A stretch of DNA of 60,719 nucleotides. Source: a virus. A model generated the notes under the pieces. The model saw nothing but the letters and a program-made list of their open reading frames with translations, did no database searches and had not been told where the DNA came from. The stretch spans positions 1-60,719 of IMG/VR virus record IMGVR_UViG_3300025949_000002; one strand, written 5' to 3'. Positions 6,265 through 14,743 of this stretch are shown piece after piece. The translations under genes were made by a program, and so were the position numbers. How positions within the stretch are numbered: the first letter of the stretch is position 1; each line of letters starts with the position of its first letter.

Positions 6265-6458
6265 TTGGGGCAGGGGTCCATCCCGGCCCACATCACAACA
6301 GGAAGCGTCTCTCGATCGGCGGGAGACAGGAGGGTAGGTAAGGCCATGTAGCGCAGCAAAGCAGACAATGACATCCCGTGCAGATGGGCCGGTGATCTCC
6401 CGGCCCGGATTGAAGCGTAGAGCCCACGACCGAATTACCGAGAGGGGGAGTTTCCCCA

Positions 6459-6947
6459 ATGTTAGCCATCAGTATCAAGATCCCTGGATTGAGGAGAATC
6501 GCCGCCGCCCTGGAGCGGATTGCAGACCACCTCACAACATCCCGCCGGGGTATCACAGGAGGAAATATCGTGTACATCGTAACCGACGACCAGCAGCCCG
6601 TAGGGTTCAGCATTTCCGGCGTCACCGCCACCGACGCGCACGGCCATCCGGTGGACAGTGCAAAACTCAAGTACGTTTTCAGTTCCTCAGACGAGACGAT
6701 CGCGACCGTCTCCCAGGACGACGCCGATCCCACGAAGGGAACCCTTACCTTTGCGGGAGAGGAAGGACTCGTTACCGTCAACGTGACGGTCGAGGACAGC
6801 AAAGACGGGGATATTCTGGGCTCTCTGGCGGCAAACTTCACCGTGACCGCTGGCGATCCTGCGGCAATTTCGGGCGGCTCCATCACCTTCGACGGACTCA
6901 CCGAAGCCCCGGACGCGACGCCCGATCCGAACGCGCCGCCCGCCTGA
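6459..6947 (+). CDS. Ig-like (BIG2-type) domain protein
   Basis: 162 residues. An N-terminal amphipathic helix (IPGLRRIAAALERIADHL) is followed by a beta-rich domain with the sense of bacterial Ig-like folds: KYVFSSSDETIATVSQ, then GTLTFAGEEGLVTVNVTVED. The tail is Pro/Asp-rich. In phages such domains usually decorate virions or bind surfaces; its position in the early half is unusual. No signal peptide. Fold is moderately sure, role unknown. Confidence 0.55.
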   Translation: MLAISIKIPGLRRIAAALERIADHLTTSRRGITGGNIVYIVTDDQQPVGFSISGVTATDAHGHPVDSAKLKYVFSSSDETIATVSQDDADPTKGTLTFAGEEGLVTVNVTVEDSKDGDILGSLAANFTVTAGDPAAISGGSITFDGLTEAPDATPDPNAPPA

Positions 6948-7144
6948 CGGGACGGGTGACACCACGGGATGCCAGGGAGGGAGGAGTTATGCACCCTCCT
7001 GGCCCCTGCGGGGAGGGGGAGCGGTTGTCAACCTGGGGCGAACAACTAAGCACCAGAAACACCCCGCCCCTTCCCCGGAGGGAAATAAGACACCCCTCCT
7101 GTGTAAGACTATCTCCTTACTGGGGTTGAGACATTGCCCCGCCG

Positions 7145-7185
7145 CCCCGGCAGTGGTTGCGAATTATCCGCCGCCGGGGATTTTC
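7145..7185 (+). terminator. Possible intrinsic terminator
   Basis: CCCCGGC (7145-7151) pairs with GCCGGGG (7173-7179), followed by ATTTTCT. The loop is long (21 bases) and the T run short, so it may be weak. It lies between the Ig-like gene and the DUF1064-like gene. Confidence 0.35.
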
Positions 7186-7208
7186 TACAGATTTTGGAGC
7201 GCAGGACA

Positions 7209-7676
7209 ATGGACTGCCCGAAATGCGGCAAACCGATGCGGACAGGGCACGACGGAGCAACGCCCGCATTTGCTTGCCTTCCCTGTGGGGTGTTGTGCCC
7301 GAAAGAGGGGGCGGCTGTGCAGACGATCGCGCATCCCGCCAAGCGGGACAAGTACAACCGCGCACCCAAAGAGGAGCGGATCTGGACCGACGGCGACACT
7401 TCTATCTGTTTCGACTCCAAGGGGGAGCGGCGGCGGTGGGAGGAATTGCTGATCCTCTGGCGGGCAGGGCAGATTACGGACCTTCGGAGACAGGTGGAGT
7501 ATGTGCTCGTGAACGACCCGCCGTACTTTCGTCTTTGCTATGTTGCCGACTTCGTTTATGTCGAGAACGGCAAAACGATCGTGGAAGATTTCAAAGGTTT
7601 TCGCAGTCGGGAATACCTCCAGAAACGCCGCCTGATGCGCGAAAGACACGGCATCACCATACGGGAAACGCACTAA
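7209..7676 (+). CDS. DUF1064-type nuclease-like protein with zinc ribbon
   Basis: 155 residues. A zinc-ribbon-like start (CPKCGKPMRT... CLPCGVLC) precedes the DUF1064 core: FDSKGERRRWEELLILWRAG, a strand ending YVADFVYVENGKTIVEDFKG, and FRSREYLQKRRLM. The D...E-x-K-like arrangement (VADF, VEDFKG) fits a restriction-endonuclease-like fold. Phage members are often near replication genes, as here. The ATG at 7209 is chosen because it begins the ribbon; upstream in-frame codons have poor composition. Activity is inferred. Confidence 0.75.
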   Translation: MDCPKCGKPMRTGHDGATPAFACLPCGVLCPKEGAAVQTIAHPAKRDKYNRAPKEERIWTDGDTSICFDSKGERRRWEELLILWRAGQITDLRRQVEYVLVNDPPYFRLCYVADFVYVENGKTIVEDFKGFRSREYLQKRRLMRERHGITIRETH

Positions 7677-7753
7677 CGCTCCCCCGCCCGGTGTTGGGTG
7701 GAGATCCGGGAGGTAGGCGCGGGGGAGTCGTAGCGTCACCGTTCCTCTTCTGC

Positions 7754-7828
7754 GCAACGCAACTTTTTACCGATAGTGCGACGCCACGGCCCGCACTGGA
7801 GCGCAACGCTCCACGATTGACGCAACGC
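7754..7828. repeat. Three direct GCAACGC repeats
   Basis: GCAACGC occurs at 7754-7760, 7803-7809 and 7822-7828, each preceded by C or GC, within the 190-base gap before the SSB-like gene. A 9-bp inverted repeat (CTCCCCCGC ... GCGGGGGAG) lies just upstream near 7680-7729. May be an operator for the replication genes or an accessory origin site. Confidence 0.4.
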
Positions 7829-7865
7829 GATACGCGACACAACACGAAAGGATTGACGAATCACT

Positions 7866-8435
7866 ATGGCAATGGCAGCAAAAATGCAGGACAGTTTACA
7901 CCCTGCGGGACGGACATACCTTCACCTCGACTGTGTGGAGACCGCGACAGTAAAATCCAACTTCCCCACCAATCCCGACGGGACCGCAGATGTGTTCTAC
8001 TGGCAGTTCTCCTCTTTCCTGAAGGACGAAGGGGGCGTGGCCCTCCGAATGCGGAAGATGACGGATGTCAAGATCACCCCCAATAACCAGACGATGAAGT
8101 TCTGGAAGTTCCTCGCGCCCGGCACCACTTACGAGACCTGCTCGGGCGACACCGCCGATCTGGAGGGGAAGTGGTACGAGGCGGAAATTGTCCACAACAC
8201 AAAAGGGGACAAAACCTACGCTGACATCGCCTTTATCAAGCCCTACGTGAAGGCAAAAGCCGCCACCCCACCCGCAGAGCCGGGGGACGACGGTGGAGCG
8301 TCTGGTGTGCCTGCCCCTGCCGTTGCGCCCCGTCCCCTCGCGACTACTCGCCCGCAAGCCCCGGCAACGGTGGCGGCGCCATCCCCCGCCCCTGATGGTC
8401 CCGATGAGGCCGAAGATCCCTTCGCGGATCAGTAA
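7866..8435 (+). CDS. Probable single-stranded DNA-binding protein
   Basis: 189 residues. The N-terminal 130 residues are beta-rich with aromatic residues (DVFYWQFSSF; NNQTMKFWKF) as in OB-fold proteins. They are followed by a Pro/Ala linker and an acidic C-terminal tip with the DPF pattern (DEAEDPFADQ), like the partner-binding tail of SSB proteins. It lies directly upstream of the primase-helicase. The OB fold is inferred, not shown. Confidence 0.55.
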   Translation: MAMAAKMQDSLHPAGRTYLHLDCVETATVKSNFPTNPDGTADVFYWQFSSFLKDEGGVALRMRKMTDVKITPNNQTMKFWKFLAPGTTYETCSGDTADLEGKWYEAEIVHNTKGDKTYADIAFIKPYVKAKAATPPAEPGDDGGASGVPAPAVAPRPLATTRPQAPATVAAPSPAPDGPDEAEDPFADQ

Positions 8436-8516
8436 CGGGAAGGGACGCTTACCCACCACACCAACGGTTCCGCCTGGATTTCCAGGCGGAACACTCTCCA
8501 TCTCGGAAAGCATCTG

Positions 8517-10934
8517 ATGATCGACATTCCTGACGGCATTGATCCCATCGACGCTACAGAACCGCAAAAGCCCAGTCCGTGCCACACGGCGGCACTCCTC
8601 CTGCTGCGCTCGGGCATCTCTGTGCTTCCCATACGCCCGAACAGCAAGGCCCCCGCCCTCTCCTCATGGACCCCGCTCCAAACCGCGAGGGCGACGGAGG
8701 AAGATGTACGCCACTGGTGGGGTGGCGGGACAGTTGGATTGGCCGTCATTGGTGGGACCGTCTCGGGATACCTGTTGGTTCTGGACTTCGACCGGGCAGG
8801 GTTGTTGGCCGACTTTCGGAGTGCTTGTCAGGATAATGATGTTCCGTGGCCCACTGGTGCCGCGATCGTCGAAACCCCTTCTGGCGGAAACCACGTCTAC
8901 CTCCGCTGCGACTCTCCTGTTCCGGGGAATCTGAAGATTGCTAGAGATGCGGAAGGGAAAACCATCCTCGAAACACGCGGTGAGGGGGGGTACGCACTCA
9001 CCTTCCCGACTCCTGGATACTGCCGGGTGGAGGGGAGGCTGGACCGGCTCCCGGTCGTGACGGCGGAGCATCTGGGGGCGTTGCTGGCAATCGGGGGATT
9101 GCTCAATGAATACACCCCGCCCGCCGTGGAGTGTGACGGCCCAGACGCCCGCACTGCCGCCCCACGTCCCGAGGGCTCTTCCCTCTCGCCCGGAGAGGAT
9201 TATGACCAGCGTGGCGACTGGGCAGAAGTTCTGATCCGCCACGGGTGGAGGAGGTTGCATCGTCGCGGAGAGGCTACGTCGTGGACCCGGCCTGGAAAAG
9301 CAGAGCACGAGTGCAGCGCGACATCAGGACACCGGGGGGCCAATGGTCTCTACGTCTTCTCCACCAACGCCGCCCCCTTTGCCCACGATCGGATCTACCG
9401 CCCCTTCGGGATCTATGCCCTCTTGGAACATAACGGAGACTTCCGGGAGGCCGCGCGGGAGTTAGGGAAGTTAGGGTATGGCGATCAGGGACCGGTGCAG
9501 TCCAAGCGGTTGCGGAGCAGTAGTAGCAAACGGAGCGCTACCAAAAGGCCATCTGGTATTGAAACGGACTCCTCCACCGCTCCTGATGGCGAACCCGACG
9601 CCACCGCGGAACCCGATGGAGACATGCAGTCGTTTGAACTGGCGACCATTTGGGCGAAGGAGAACGAAGGACGGTTCCTGTGGGTGGAGGGAGATCAATG
9701 GTGGACGTACCGGGAGAATCACTGGCGATATAGCTCGGTCGCGACGGTGAAAAAGTCGGTTCAGCAATTTTTGGAACGCACGGGCAAGATCACCCCAACC
9801 CGCGTGCGAGACATGATGTTTATGGTAGACAGCATGTTGGGGCCGGTGGAGATTGCGGAGTTCGATTCTCACCCGACGTGGATCGGTCTTGCCAACGGTG
9901 TATATGACCTCGAATCAGGAGAACTCCTGCCTCACGATCCTCTGCACAAAATCACCCAGATTGTGCCCTATGAATTTAACCGTGAGGCTGTCTGCCCGAA
10001 ATGGCTTGAATGCCTCTCGCAGTGGATGCTGAAACAGGACGGTACGACGTCACAGGAATGGATCGATGTCCTCCAAGAGTGGTTCGGGTATTGCCTTATC
10101 AATGACGTGACGGCACAGGTTTCAATGCTATGGATCGGAGAGGGCGCGAACGGCAAAGGGGCCGCGACGAGGGTCTTAGAAAACCTTGTGGGACGGGAGA
10201 ACACGATCCCTATCCCGATAGAGCAACTGTGCCAGGAATACACCAGGGCGCAGATATTCGGTAAGCGGGTGGGGTTTGTGAATGAGCCAGATCCGCGGTC
10301 CATGAAGTTAGGCGGAACATGGTTCAAAGCCATCGTGGGAGGAGACTCCATCGCGGCCCGTCGTCCGAACGAAAAGCCCTTTTCCTTTATTCCCATGTGC
10401 CGCATCACGATCAGCACAAACGAAATGCTGACCACCAAGGATCTCTCAAACGGCTATTGGCGTCGCGTCTTCCCGATCGAGTGGCGGTACAACGTCCCGC
10501 CTGACCTGCGGGATTCGGACCTCGACCAGAAGCTTCTCCTGGAGATGCCGGGAATCTTCAATTGGGCACTAGAGGGGTTACGCCGCTACAGGGCGCGGCG
10601 GAAATTCGTGATGCCCGAGGAGAGCAGGGCAATCCTGGAGGGATACCGTACATCTCAAGATTCCTTCGGGCGGTTTATGAAAGAGGAGTGTGATTTCTCG
10701 GACCCCTTCGCCATCACGACATCTCGCGAACTATACCGCCAATACCGTTCCTGGTGCGAAGAATACGGGATCAAACCCGACACCGAGACCGCCGTGGGGC
10801 TAAGGCTGACCAAGCGGGGGTGCAAGAACGTGCGGCCCTACGTGGATTCGAAACGCACCCGATCCTGGGAGGGCGTAGCGTTACAGGCCCCCGCAGAGGA
10901 GGACCAAGAGGCGTTTCCGGGCGGGACAGGTTAG
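8517..10934 (+). CDS. Primase-polymerase / SF3 helicase replication protein
   Basis: 805 residues. The N-terminal region has a prim-pol-like active site (LLVLDFDRAGLLADF, then VETPSGGNHVYLRC) for primer synthesis. The C-terminal half is a D5/P4-type SF3 helicase with Walker A GEGANGKGAATRV at about residue 540, an acidic NEP segment after it, and the sensor region (RITISTNEML). A Ser/Lys-rich linker joins the halves. Such fusions start and unwind theta-type replication. It is followed at once by a repeat region that looks like an origin, and one repeat lies inside its last codons. Confidence 0.9.
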   Translation: MIDIPDGIDPIDATEPQKPSPCHTAALLLLRSGISVLPIRPNSKAPALSSWTPLQTARATEEDVRHWWGGGTVGLAVIGGTVSGYLLVLDFDRAGLLADFRSACQDNDVPWPTGAAIVETPSGGNHVYLRCDSPVPGNLKIARDAEGKTILETRGEGGYALTFPTPGYCRVEGRLDRLPVVTAEHLGALLAIGGLLNEYTPPAVECDGPDARTAAPRPEGSSLSPGEDYDQRGDWAEVLIRHGWRRLHRRGEATSWTRPGKAEHECSATSGHRGANGLYVFSTNAAPFAHDRIYRPFGIYALLEHNGDFREAARELGKLGYGDQGPVQSKRLRSSSSKRSATKRPSGIETDSSTAPDGEPDATAEPDGDMQSFELATIWAKENEGRFLWVEGDQWWTYRENHWRYSSVATVKKSVQQFLERTGKITPTRVRDMMFMVDSMLGPVEIAEFDSHPTWIGLANGVYDLESGELLPHDPLHKITQIVPYEFNREAVCPKWLECLSQWMLKQDGTTSQEWIDVLQEWFGYCLINDVTAQVSMLWIGEGANGKGAATRVLENLVGRENTIPIPIEQLCQEYTRAQIFGKRVGFVNEPDPRSMKLGGTWFKAIVGGDSIAARRPNEKPFSFIPMCRITISTNEMLTTKDLSNGYWRRVFPIEWRYNVPPDLRDSDLDQKLLLEMPGIFNWALEGLRRYRARRKFVMPEESRAILEGYRTSQDSFGRFMKEECDFSDPFAITTSRELYRQYRSWCEEYGIKPDTETAVGLRLTKRGCKNVRPYVDSKRTRSWEGVALQAPAEEDQEAFPGGTG

Positions 10935-11260
10935 GTTCGTAACGTGGGACAGGTTGTGAAAAGTCCTGCTGTCCCACCTGTCCCACCTGTCCCAAAACGG
11001 TATTCCCTATGGGACAGGTTTAGAAATATGGGACAGGTTCAGAATCCTAACCCGTCCCATAAATCCGTCTACTGTTTTGAGATCGAAAAGAGGTAGACAA
11101 AAACCACTGATGGGACAGGTAGGACAGGTAGGACAGGTTTCTCCTAGGGAGAAGATAAAGGAATGCAGCAGAAAAGTGCTTTTCTGCTCTTCAAATACAC
11201 CCAAAATACACGTTTTATTTTGTTTTAGCTCCTTAGAGCTAAAACGCGTCCTACCTGTCC
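10924..11260. other. Candidate replication origin with ten GGACAGGT repeats
   Basis: GGACAGGT occurs in direct orientation at 10924, 10947, 11012, 11031, 11113, 11122 and 11131, and inverted at 10976, 10985 and 11253. Two trios are spaced nine bases apart. The block also holds a perfect palindrome-like hairpin GCAGAAAAG TG CTTTTCTGC (11168-11187) and TTTTAGCTC CTTA GAGCTAAAA (11223-11244) flanking an AT-rich stretch fit for unwinding. Placement just after the primase-helicase fits an iteron origin. It could instead be an operator array. Confidence 0.65.
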
Positions 11261-11302
11261 CATAGGGGCAGATCGACCCAAAAATCAACAGGAGAAGAAC
11301 TG

Positions 11303-11533
11303 ATGACGAAAATCTATGCAGTTTTGGTTTACCGTGAAGATCCGACCCGTGCGGAGTTTGACGCGGTGTTTTCTACAAAGGAAAAAGCACACCAGTATAT
11401 CCTGCTGGTGGAGAGTTCCGAGACGCCCCGGTGGGAAGTTCAGGAATGGAATGTCGATGACATCTCCTGTACTCCCTTCCGTCATCTGAACGGCGGACAG
11501 TTGCCGCCCCTGAGACCGGCAGAGCACTTCTGA
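11303..11533 (+). CDS. Hypothetical small protein
   Basis: 76 residues with a ferredoxin-like feel (KIYAVLVYREDPTRAEFDAV; STKEKAHQYILLVE). First gene after the repeat origin, with AGGAGAAG before the ATG. Ends overlapping the next ATG by one base. Not recognised. Confidence 0.55.
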   Translation: MTKIYAVLVYREDPTRAEFDAVFSTKEKAHQYILLVESSETPRWEVQEWNVDDISCTPFRHLNGGQLPPLRPAEHF

Positions 11534-11850
11534 TGGCAGTAGCGCAGAAAAAGGACACCACTCCACGACCCCCGCCCCGCCGATGGGATGGGGTGGCAAC
11601 GGGGGTGGAAATCGCGGAGGGTGAGGCGTGGGTGGCGTTTAGTGCTGATCCGCAAAACCCCACGCTCCATGAGGCCCACGCCATAGCGTTCAATGCCCTG
11701 ATGAAGGCCCAGAACGGAACCATCGGGTGTTGGCGCTGCCGCTCCTGTGGGGTGCTGGTGGTGGGGCGGCGAAGGGGTCAACCCTGTTCCAATCCGAAGT
11801 GTGGACAGGTTCTGATCGGTTGGGACGAAGACAGCAGGAGGGGCGCGTGA
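11533..11850 (+). CDS. Zinc ribbon protein
   Basis: 105 residues. The C-terminal half has four cysteines in a ribbon (CWRCRSCGVLVVG ... CSNPKCGQVL). The N-terminus is basic and proline-rich. GTGA-coupled to the adenine methyltransferase. Function unknown; likely nucleic-acid binding. Confidence 0.55.
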   Translation: MAVAQKKDTTPRPPPRRWDGVATGVEIAEGEAWVAFSADPQNPTLHEAHAIAFNALMKAQNGTIGCWRCRSCGVLVVGRRRGQPCSNPKCGQVLIGWDEDSRRGA

Positions 11851-12494
11851 GCAAATTCGGCGTTATTCTGGCAGATCCGGCATGGGACTATGAAGTCTGG
11901 GCGGACAGTGGCAAGCACAAAAGCCCGGTCAATCACTATGACGTTCACAGCCTCGCCACTATGGAAGCGTTGCCTGTTGAGACGATAGCGGCAAAGGACT
12001 GTGTGCTCTTTATGTGGTGTACTTGGCCGATGATGGAGCAGGGTCTTTCGCTTATGAAAGCGTGGGGATTTTCTTTCAAGACTGGCCTTCCGTGGTTGAA
12101 GGTGAGCCGCGATATGCTTCCCCGGATAGGGACCGGCTACCATACCCGCGTCTGTTCTGAATATTTGATCATCGGTCTTAAAGGTTCTCCACGCGCCCCC
12201 GAACCGTGGGAGCGTCTGCCCGGTATCATCCTGGCCCGACAGGGACCGCACAGCGCAAAACCTGACGATCAATACACGTTTGCGGAGTTGTACGATGGTC
12301 CATACATCGTACTCTTCGCCCGTCGGTATCGACCAGGATGGCTCAGTTTGGGCAATGAGTTGGACGGGCTGGATCTGTCCGAATCTATTCGCCGCGTGGC
12401 AGAGGACCAGAGCGTTCCGGTTGTACTCAAACCGCAACTCCTGCTTGACTGCTTCATGCCAGAACGGAATCTCTTCGCGGAAGAAGCGGCCTAA
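11847..12494 (+). CDS. MT-A70-type N6-adenine DNA methyltransferase
   Basis: 215 residues. The GTG start overlaps the previous stop (GTGA). Motif IV reads ADPAWDYEVW, so the usual DPPW is DPAW, a tolerated variant in this family. CVLFMWCTWPMMEQGLSLMKAWGF and VCSEYLIIGLKG are the following family blocks, and GWLSLGNELDG carries the GNE SAM-site signature. Phage MT-A70 enzymes methylate adenine in phage DNA. With the two cytosine methyltransferases it suggests broad anti-restriction. Confidence 0.88.
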   Translation: MSKFGVILADPAWDYEVWADSGKHKSPVNHYDVHSLATMEALPVETIAAKDCVLFMWCTWPMMEQGLSLMKAWGFSFKTGLPWLKVSRDMLPRIGTGYHTRVCSEYLIIGLKGSPRAPEPWERLPGIILARQGPHSAKPDDQYTFAELYDGPYIVLFARRYRPGWLSLGNELDGLDLSESIRRVAEDQSVPVVLKPQLLLDCFMPERNLFAEEAA

Positions 12495-12496
12495 CG

Positions 12497-13162
12497 ATGC
12501 AAACCTCACTTGATTTCGACAACAGCGAATCAGTACCGCAAGCGGAGGAACAACCCACCATGTCAACCAACCGTGTGAACCCGGAGCGGGGAACAGCCCA
12601 TGTGAGTGCTCTTCCCAAAGGGGAGAATGGGCGTGCGCTGTGTCGAAAGTGCAACAAGGAGGTGCCGCCCGGTCGCGTTACCTTCTGTGGAGAGAAGTGT
12701 ATCCATGAGCACAAATTACGCTCCGACGTGAGTTACCTACGCTCCCAAGTCTTCCTCCGGGACCGGGGCGTCTGCAAGGAATGCGGGCAAGACACAGAAG
12801 TATGGAGGAGGTCTGCCATGAAACTCCGCCCTCGTCCTCGCATCCTGTACCTTCAGTCCCTCGGGATACCCCCGCACCGCACGACCTTCTGGGATGCCGA
12901 CCATATCCTGCCGGTGGCGCTCGGGGGAGGGGAGTGCGGGCTGGAGGGCTTTCAGACGTTATGCTATGGCTGTCATGCCCGCAAAACTGCCGCGATGGCG
13001 AAGACGATCCGGGACGCCCGGAGTGCCGACGCCAAAGCCACAAAACCGAAGCGTGGACCCTCCGCTGCACAACGGGAGGCCCAGAGGGCGTTCGATGAGC
13101 GGCAGAGACGGTTAGGACACCGCGCGGGAGACGACAACGCTCCGGGAGGCTCCCCGTGTTGA
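12497..13162 (+). CDS. HNH endonuclease
   Basis: 221 residues. A treble-clef zinc site (CRKCNKEVPPGRVTFCGEKC) precedes the HNH core: DADHILPVALGGGECGLEGF, then LCYGCHARKT. The C-terminus is basic. A second start, ATG 12560, has GGAGG 11 bases upstream, so the first 21 residues may not be made. In phages this class acts in packaging, replication or homing; next to the methyltransferase it might form a modification-linked nuclease, which is only inference. Confidence 0.8.
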   Translation: MQTSLDFDNSESVPQAEEQPTMSTNRVNPERGTAHVSALPKGENGRALCRKCNKEVPPGRVTFCGEKCIHEHKLRSDVSYLRSQVFLRDRGVCKECGQDTEVWRRSAMKLRPRPRILYLQSLGIPPHRTTFWDADHILPVALGGGECGLEGFQTLCYGCHARKTAAMAKTIRDARSADAKATKPKRGPSAAQREAQRAFDERQRRLGHRAGDDNAPGGSPC

Positions 13163-13614
13163 AATACGACAGGGCGTACGTTGACAGCGAAATCCAGACG
13201 GGGTTGAATCTTCTGGAGTTTTATGAGGGAAGGGGCGTTGTGTTCTCGCTGACGCGGGATGCGGTGAGGTGGATCGTCTTTGACGGGCCGGAGATCAGCC
13301 CCGCGCAGGAGGAGTGGTTGGTGGAGCACCGGAGTCAGCTTCTCCTGGCTCTCCGCTACCGCGCGAAGCGTTGCGGACGCTGCGGCGCACCACGGGACTA
13401 CCCGGAGGCCACATGGTGCGCCTCATGTGTCGCCTCCGAGGGGGCGCGGCACTACGACCGCCACCGCCTGACGGTTACGCAACAGCGGAGAAGTGACAAA
13501 GCGGGCAGTGGTGCTGACGATCCCAAGAGGGCAGAACTGAGGATTGTCGCTGGTGGAGTCAGCATGCCGTCGGAGCTGTTCGATGACGACCCACCGCAGG
13601 ACAACGCGGCATGA
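13156..13614 (+). CDS. TubC-like N-terminal domain plus zinc ribbon protein
   Basis: 152 residues from a GTG start. Residues about 10-60 (LLEFYEGRGVVFSLTRDAVR, then PEISPAQEEWLVEHRSQLLL) match the pattern of TubC docking-type domains, which end with a helix of the ELL-ALL kind. A zinc ribbon follows (CGRCGAPRDYPEATWCASC). Such small fusions occur in phage and mobile-element replication regions. Overlaps the HNH gene and is ATGA-coupled to the next gene. Partner unknown. Confidence 0.5.
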   Translation: MLKYDRAYVDSEIQTGLNLLEFYEGRGVVFSLTRDAVRWIVFDGPEISPAQEEWLVEHRSQLLLALRYRAKRCGRCGAPRDYPEATWCASCVASEGARHYDRHRLTVTQQRRSDKAGSGADDPKRAELRIVAGGVSMPSELFDDDPPQDNAA

Positions 13615-13823
13615 AATACCGACACTTCAAGAAGAGCAGGAAGAACGTCACGGACCCGCTCCTTCTCTGCCGGATTTCTACCAGGAGGCTGTCTGCGGTG
13701 TGGCGTGTCCATCGTCGGCATCTGGAGAGCCGTTGGGGAGGGACGTACCTCTGGCGATGGAGAGCCGGTCAGCATCATAGCCGGTGGTTCGCGATTCCAC
13801 CGAAGGAAGGGGAGGCGGGATGA
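13611..13823 (+). CDS. Small very basic protein
   Basis: 70 residues, rich in Arg, His and Trp (SAVWRVHRRHLESRWGG). ATGA-coupled at both ends. The charge suggests nucleic-acid binding; not recognised. Confidence 0.45.
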   Translation: MKYRHFKKSRKNVTDPLLLCRISTRRLSAVWRVHRRHLESRWGGTYLWRWRAGQHHSRWFAIPPKEGEAG

Positions 13824-14011
13824 ACGCACTGGAACAGGCGATGGCGGAAGTGAGGCGGCTGACCCTTCGGAAGAATGATCTCGGGCGGAGGGTTGTGTCG
13901 GCATGGGAGACTTTCAGGTATCTCGAAGAACAACATAAGGAAGCCTGCTCTCAACTGGCAGAGGCCGCGCAGGAGGTCGTGAGGCTGGAGAACGAGGAGA
14001 CGGGATGCTGA
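13820..14011 (+). CDS. Small coiled-coil protein
   Basis: 63 residues, almost entirely one coiled coil (ALEQAMAEVRRLTLRKNDL; EEQHKEACSQLAEAAQEVVR). Start chosen at the ATGA overlap. Function unknown. Confidence 0.5.
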   Translation: MNALEQAMAEVRRLTLRKNDLGRRVVSAWETFRYLEEQHKEACSQLAEAAQEVVRLENEETGC

Positions 14012-14229
14012 CATGGACACGATTCACCGAGGGGTTGCCGCCCGCAGGGTCTGAACTGGTTCTCCGCACGACCGCGCCGTTCTCAACCACCCTGGCCTAT
14101 CGGGAGGGCGGGACGATCTACGACCAGAGCGGGAACTCGATTTGCGATGTGGGGGAGGCCGCACGGGATTTGGCGTCCTGGTGGTGGGCGGTGCTGGAGA
14201 GTGAGCAGAAAGGAAGGGAAACAAGATGA
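14005..14229 (+). CDS. Small phage protein, paralogue of the 15326 gene
   Basis: 74 residues. It shares length and layout with the gene at 15326: a start of LTWTRFTEGLPP type, a PLL/VL-type strand, an IYD..G..ICD segment and a final ARDLASWWWAVLE. The DLA-WxWAVL ending is the best signature. Phage proteins ending in a WxWA motif are common small unknowns. Coupled to its neighbours. Confidence 0.55.
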   Translation: MLTWTRFTEGLPPAGSELVLRTTAPFSTTLAYREGGTIYDQSGNSICDVGEAARDLASWWWAVLESEQKGRETR

Positions 14230-14435
14230 AAATGCGGATCTACAAGAAGCGCAAGAGCCGATTTGAGAAACTGTCTGCGCTTCAGGCAAAGCGAGACAAA
14301 GATGTCTATTATGATGACATCGACGATGTCTACTATCCTGATGGGGCATTCTGGCACGCTCTGAGGCTCTACAGAGAGGCAAACACATGGCACTACAACA
14401 AGTTCCGGCGCAACCCGACATGCCCGCCGCTGTAG
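14226..14435 (+). CDS. Small basic/aromatic protein
   Basis: 69 residues starting MKMRIYKKRKSRFEKL, with a tyrosine/aspartate-rich middle (DVYYDDIDDVYYPDG). ATGA-coupled to the previous gene; its end overlaps the next gene by 49 bases. Not recognised. Confidence 0.5.
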   Translation: MKMRIYKKRKSRFEKLSALQAKRDKDVYYDDIDDVYYPDGAFWHALRLYREANTWHYNKFRRNPTCPPL

Positions 14436-14743
14436 CGGTTCCGCTTTCCCTGCTTAACCAAATCGAGAACGCTCTCGAATTCCACGTCATTGCAGGTGAT
14501 GATGCGATGTGGGGACTGTTGGAAGAGTCGCTGGAGGCGTTGCGGCGATGGCGAGAGGGCAAGCGTCGCATGAGACCCCTCCAGTGCGTCCGCTGCTTCC
14601 GCGCCTTCCTGACCCGGCCCTTCTGGGCATGGCGTACCGTGTGGGTCAGGAGAGGGCGCGAGATGGTGGACAGCGGGGAAGGGGAGTATGTGTGGCTCCT
14701 GCGGGCCGTGTGTGAGGAGTGTGGGGGCGTGGAGAACCGATGA
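14387..14743 (+). CDS. Zinc-motif hypothetical protein
   Basis: 118 residues. A helical N-terminal half is followed by CVRCFRAF and, 41 residues on, CEECGG, spaced like a split zinc ribbon. ATGA-coupled to the next gene. Function unknown. Confidence 0.5.
   Translation: MALQQVPAQPDMPAAVAVPLSLLNQIENALEFHVIAGDDAMWGLLEESLEALRRWREGKRRMRPLQCVRCFRAFLTRPFWAWRTVWVRRGREMVDSGEGEYVWLLRAVCEECGGVENR

Larger units (their letters stand above)
5722..6458. other. Non-coding segment with tRNA-like array
   Basis: About 740 bases without a convincing protein gene. Besides the four tRNA-like elements listed separately there is a hairpin GCACTGT/ACAGTGC at 5785-5808, a D-loop-like AGTTGGATAG near 6029-6038 followed by a GGAGG/CCTCC stem, and little else. 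Together with 5357-5541 it forms a 1.1-kb RNA-like block interrupted only by one small gene. Confidence 0.55.

Noticed and set aside
6368-7129. Long rightward frame of 253 codons over the Ig-like gene
   Set aside because: Arg/His-rich shadow of the 6459-6947 gene in another frame, without SD.
7157-8086. Long rightward frame of 309 codons
   Set aside because: Shadow of the DUF1064-like and SSB-like genes; composition unlike a protein.
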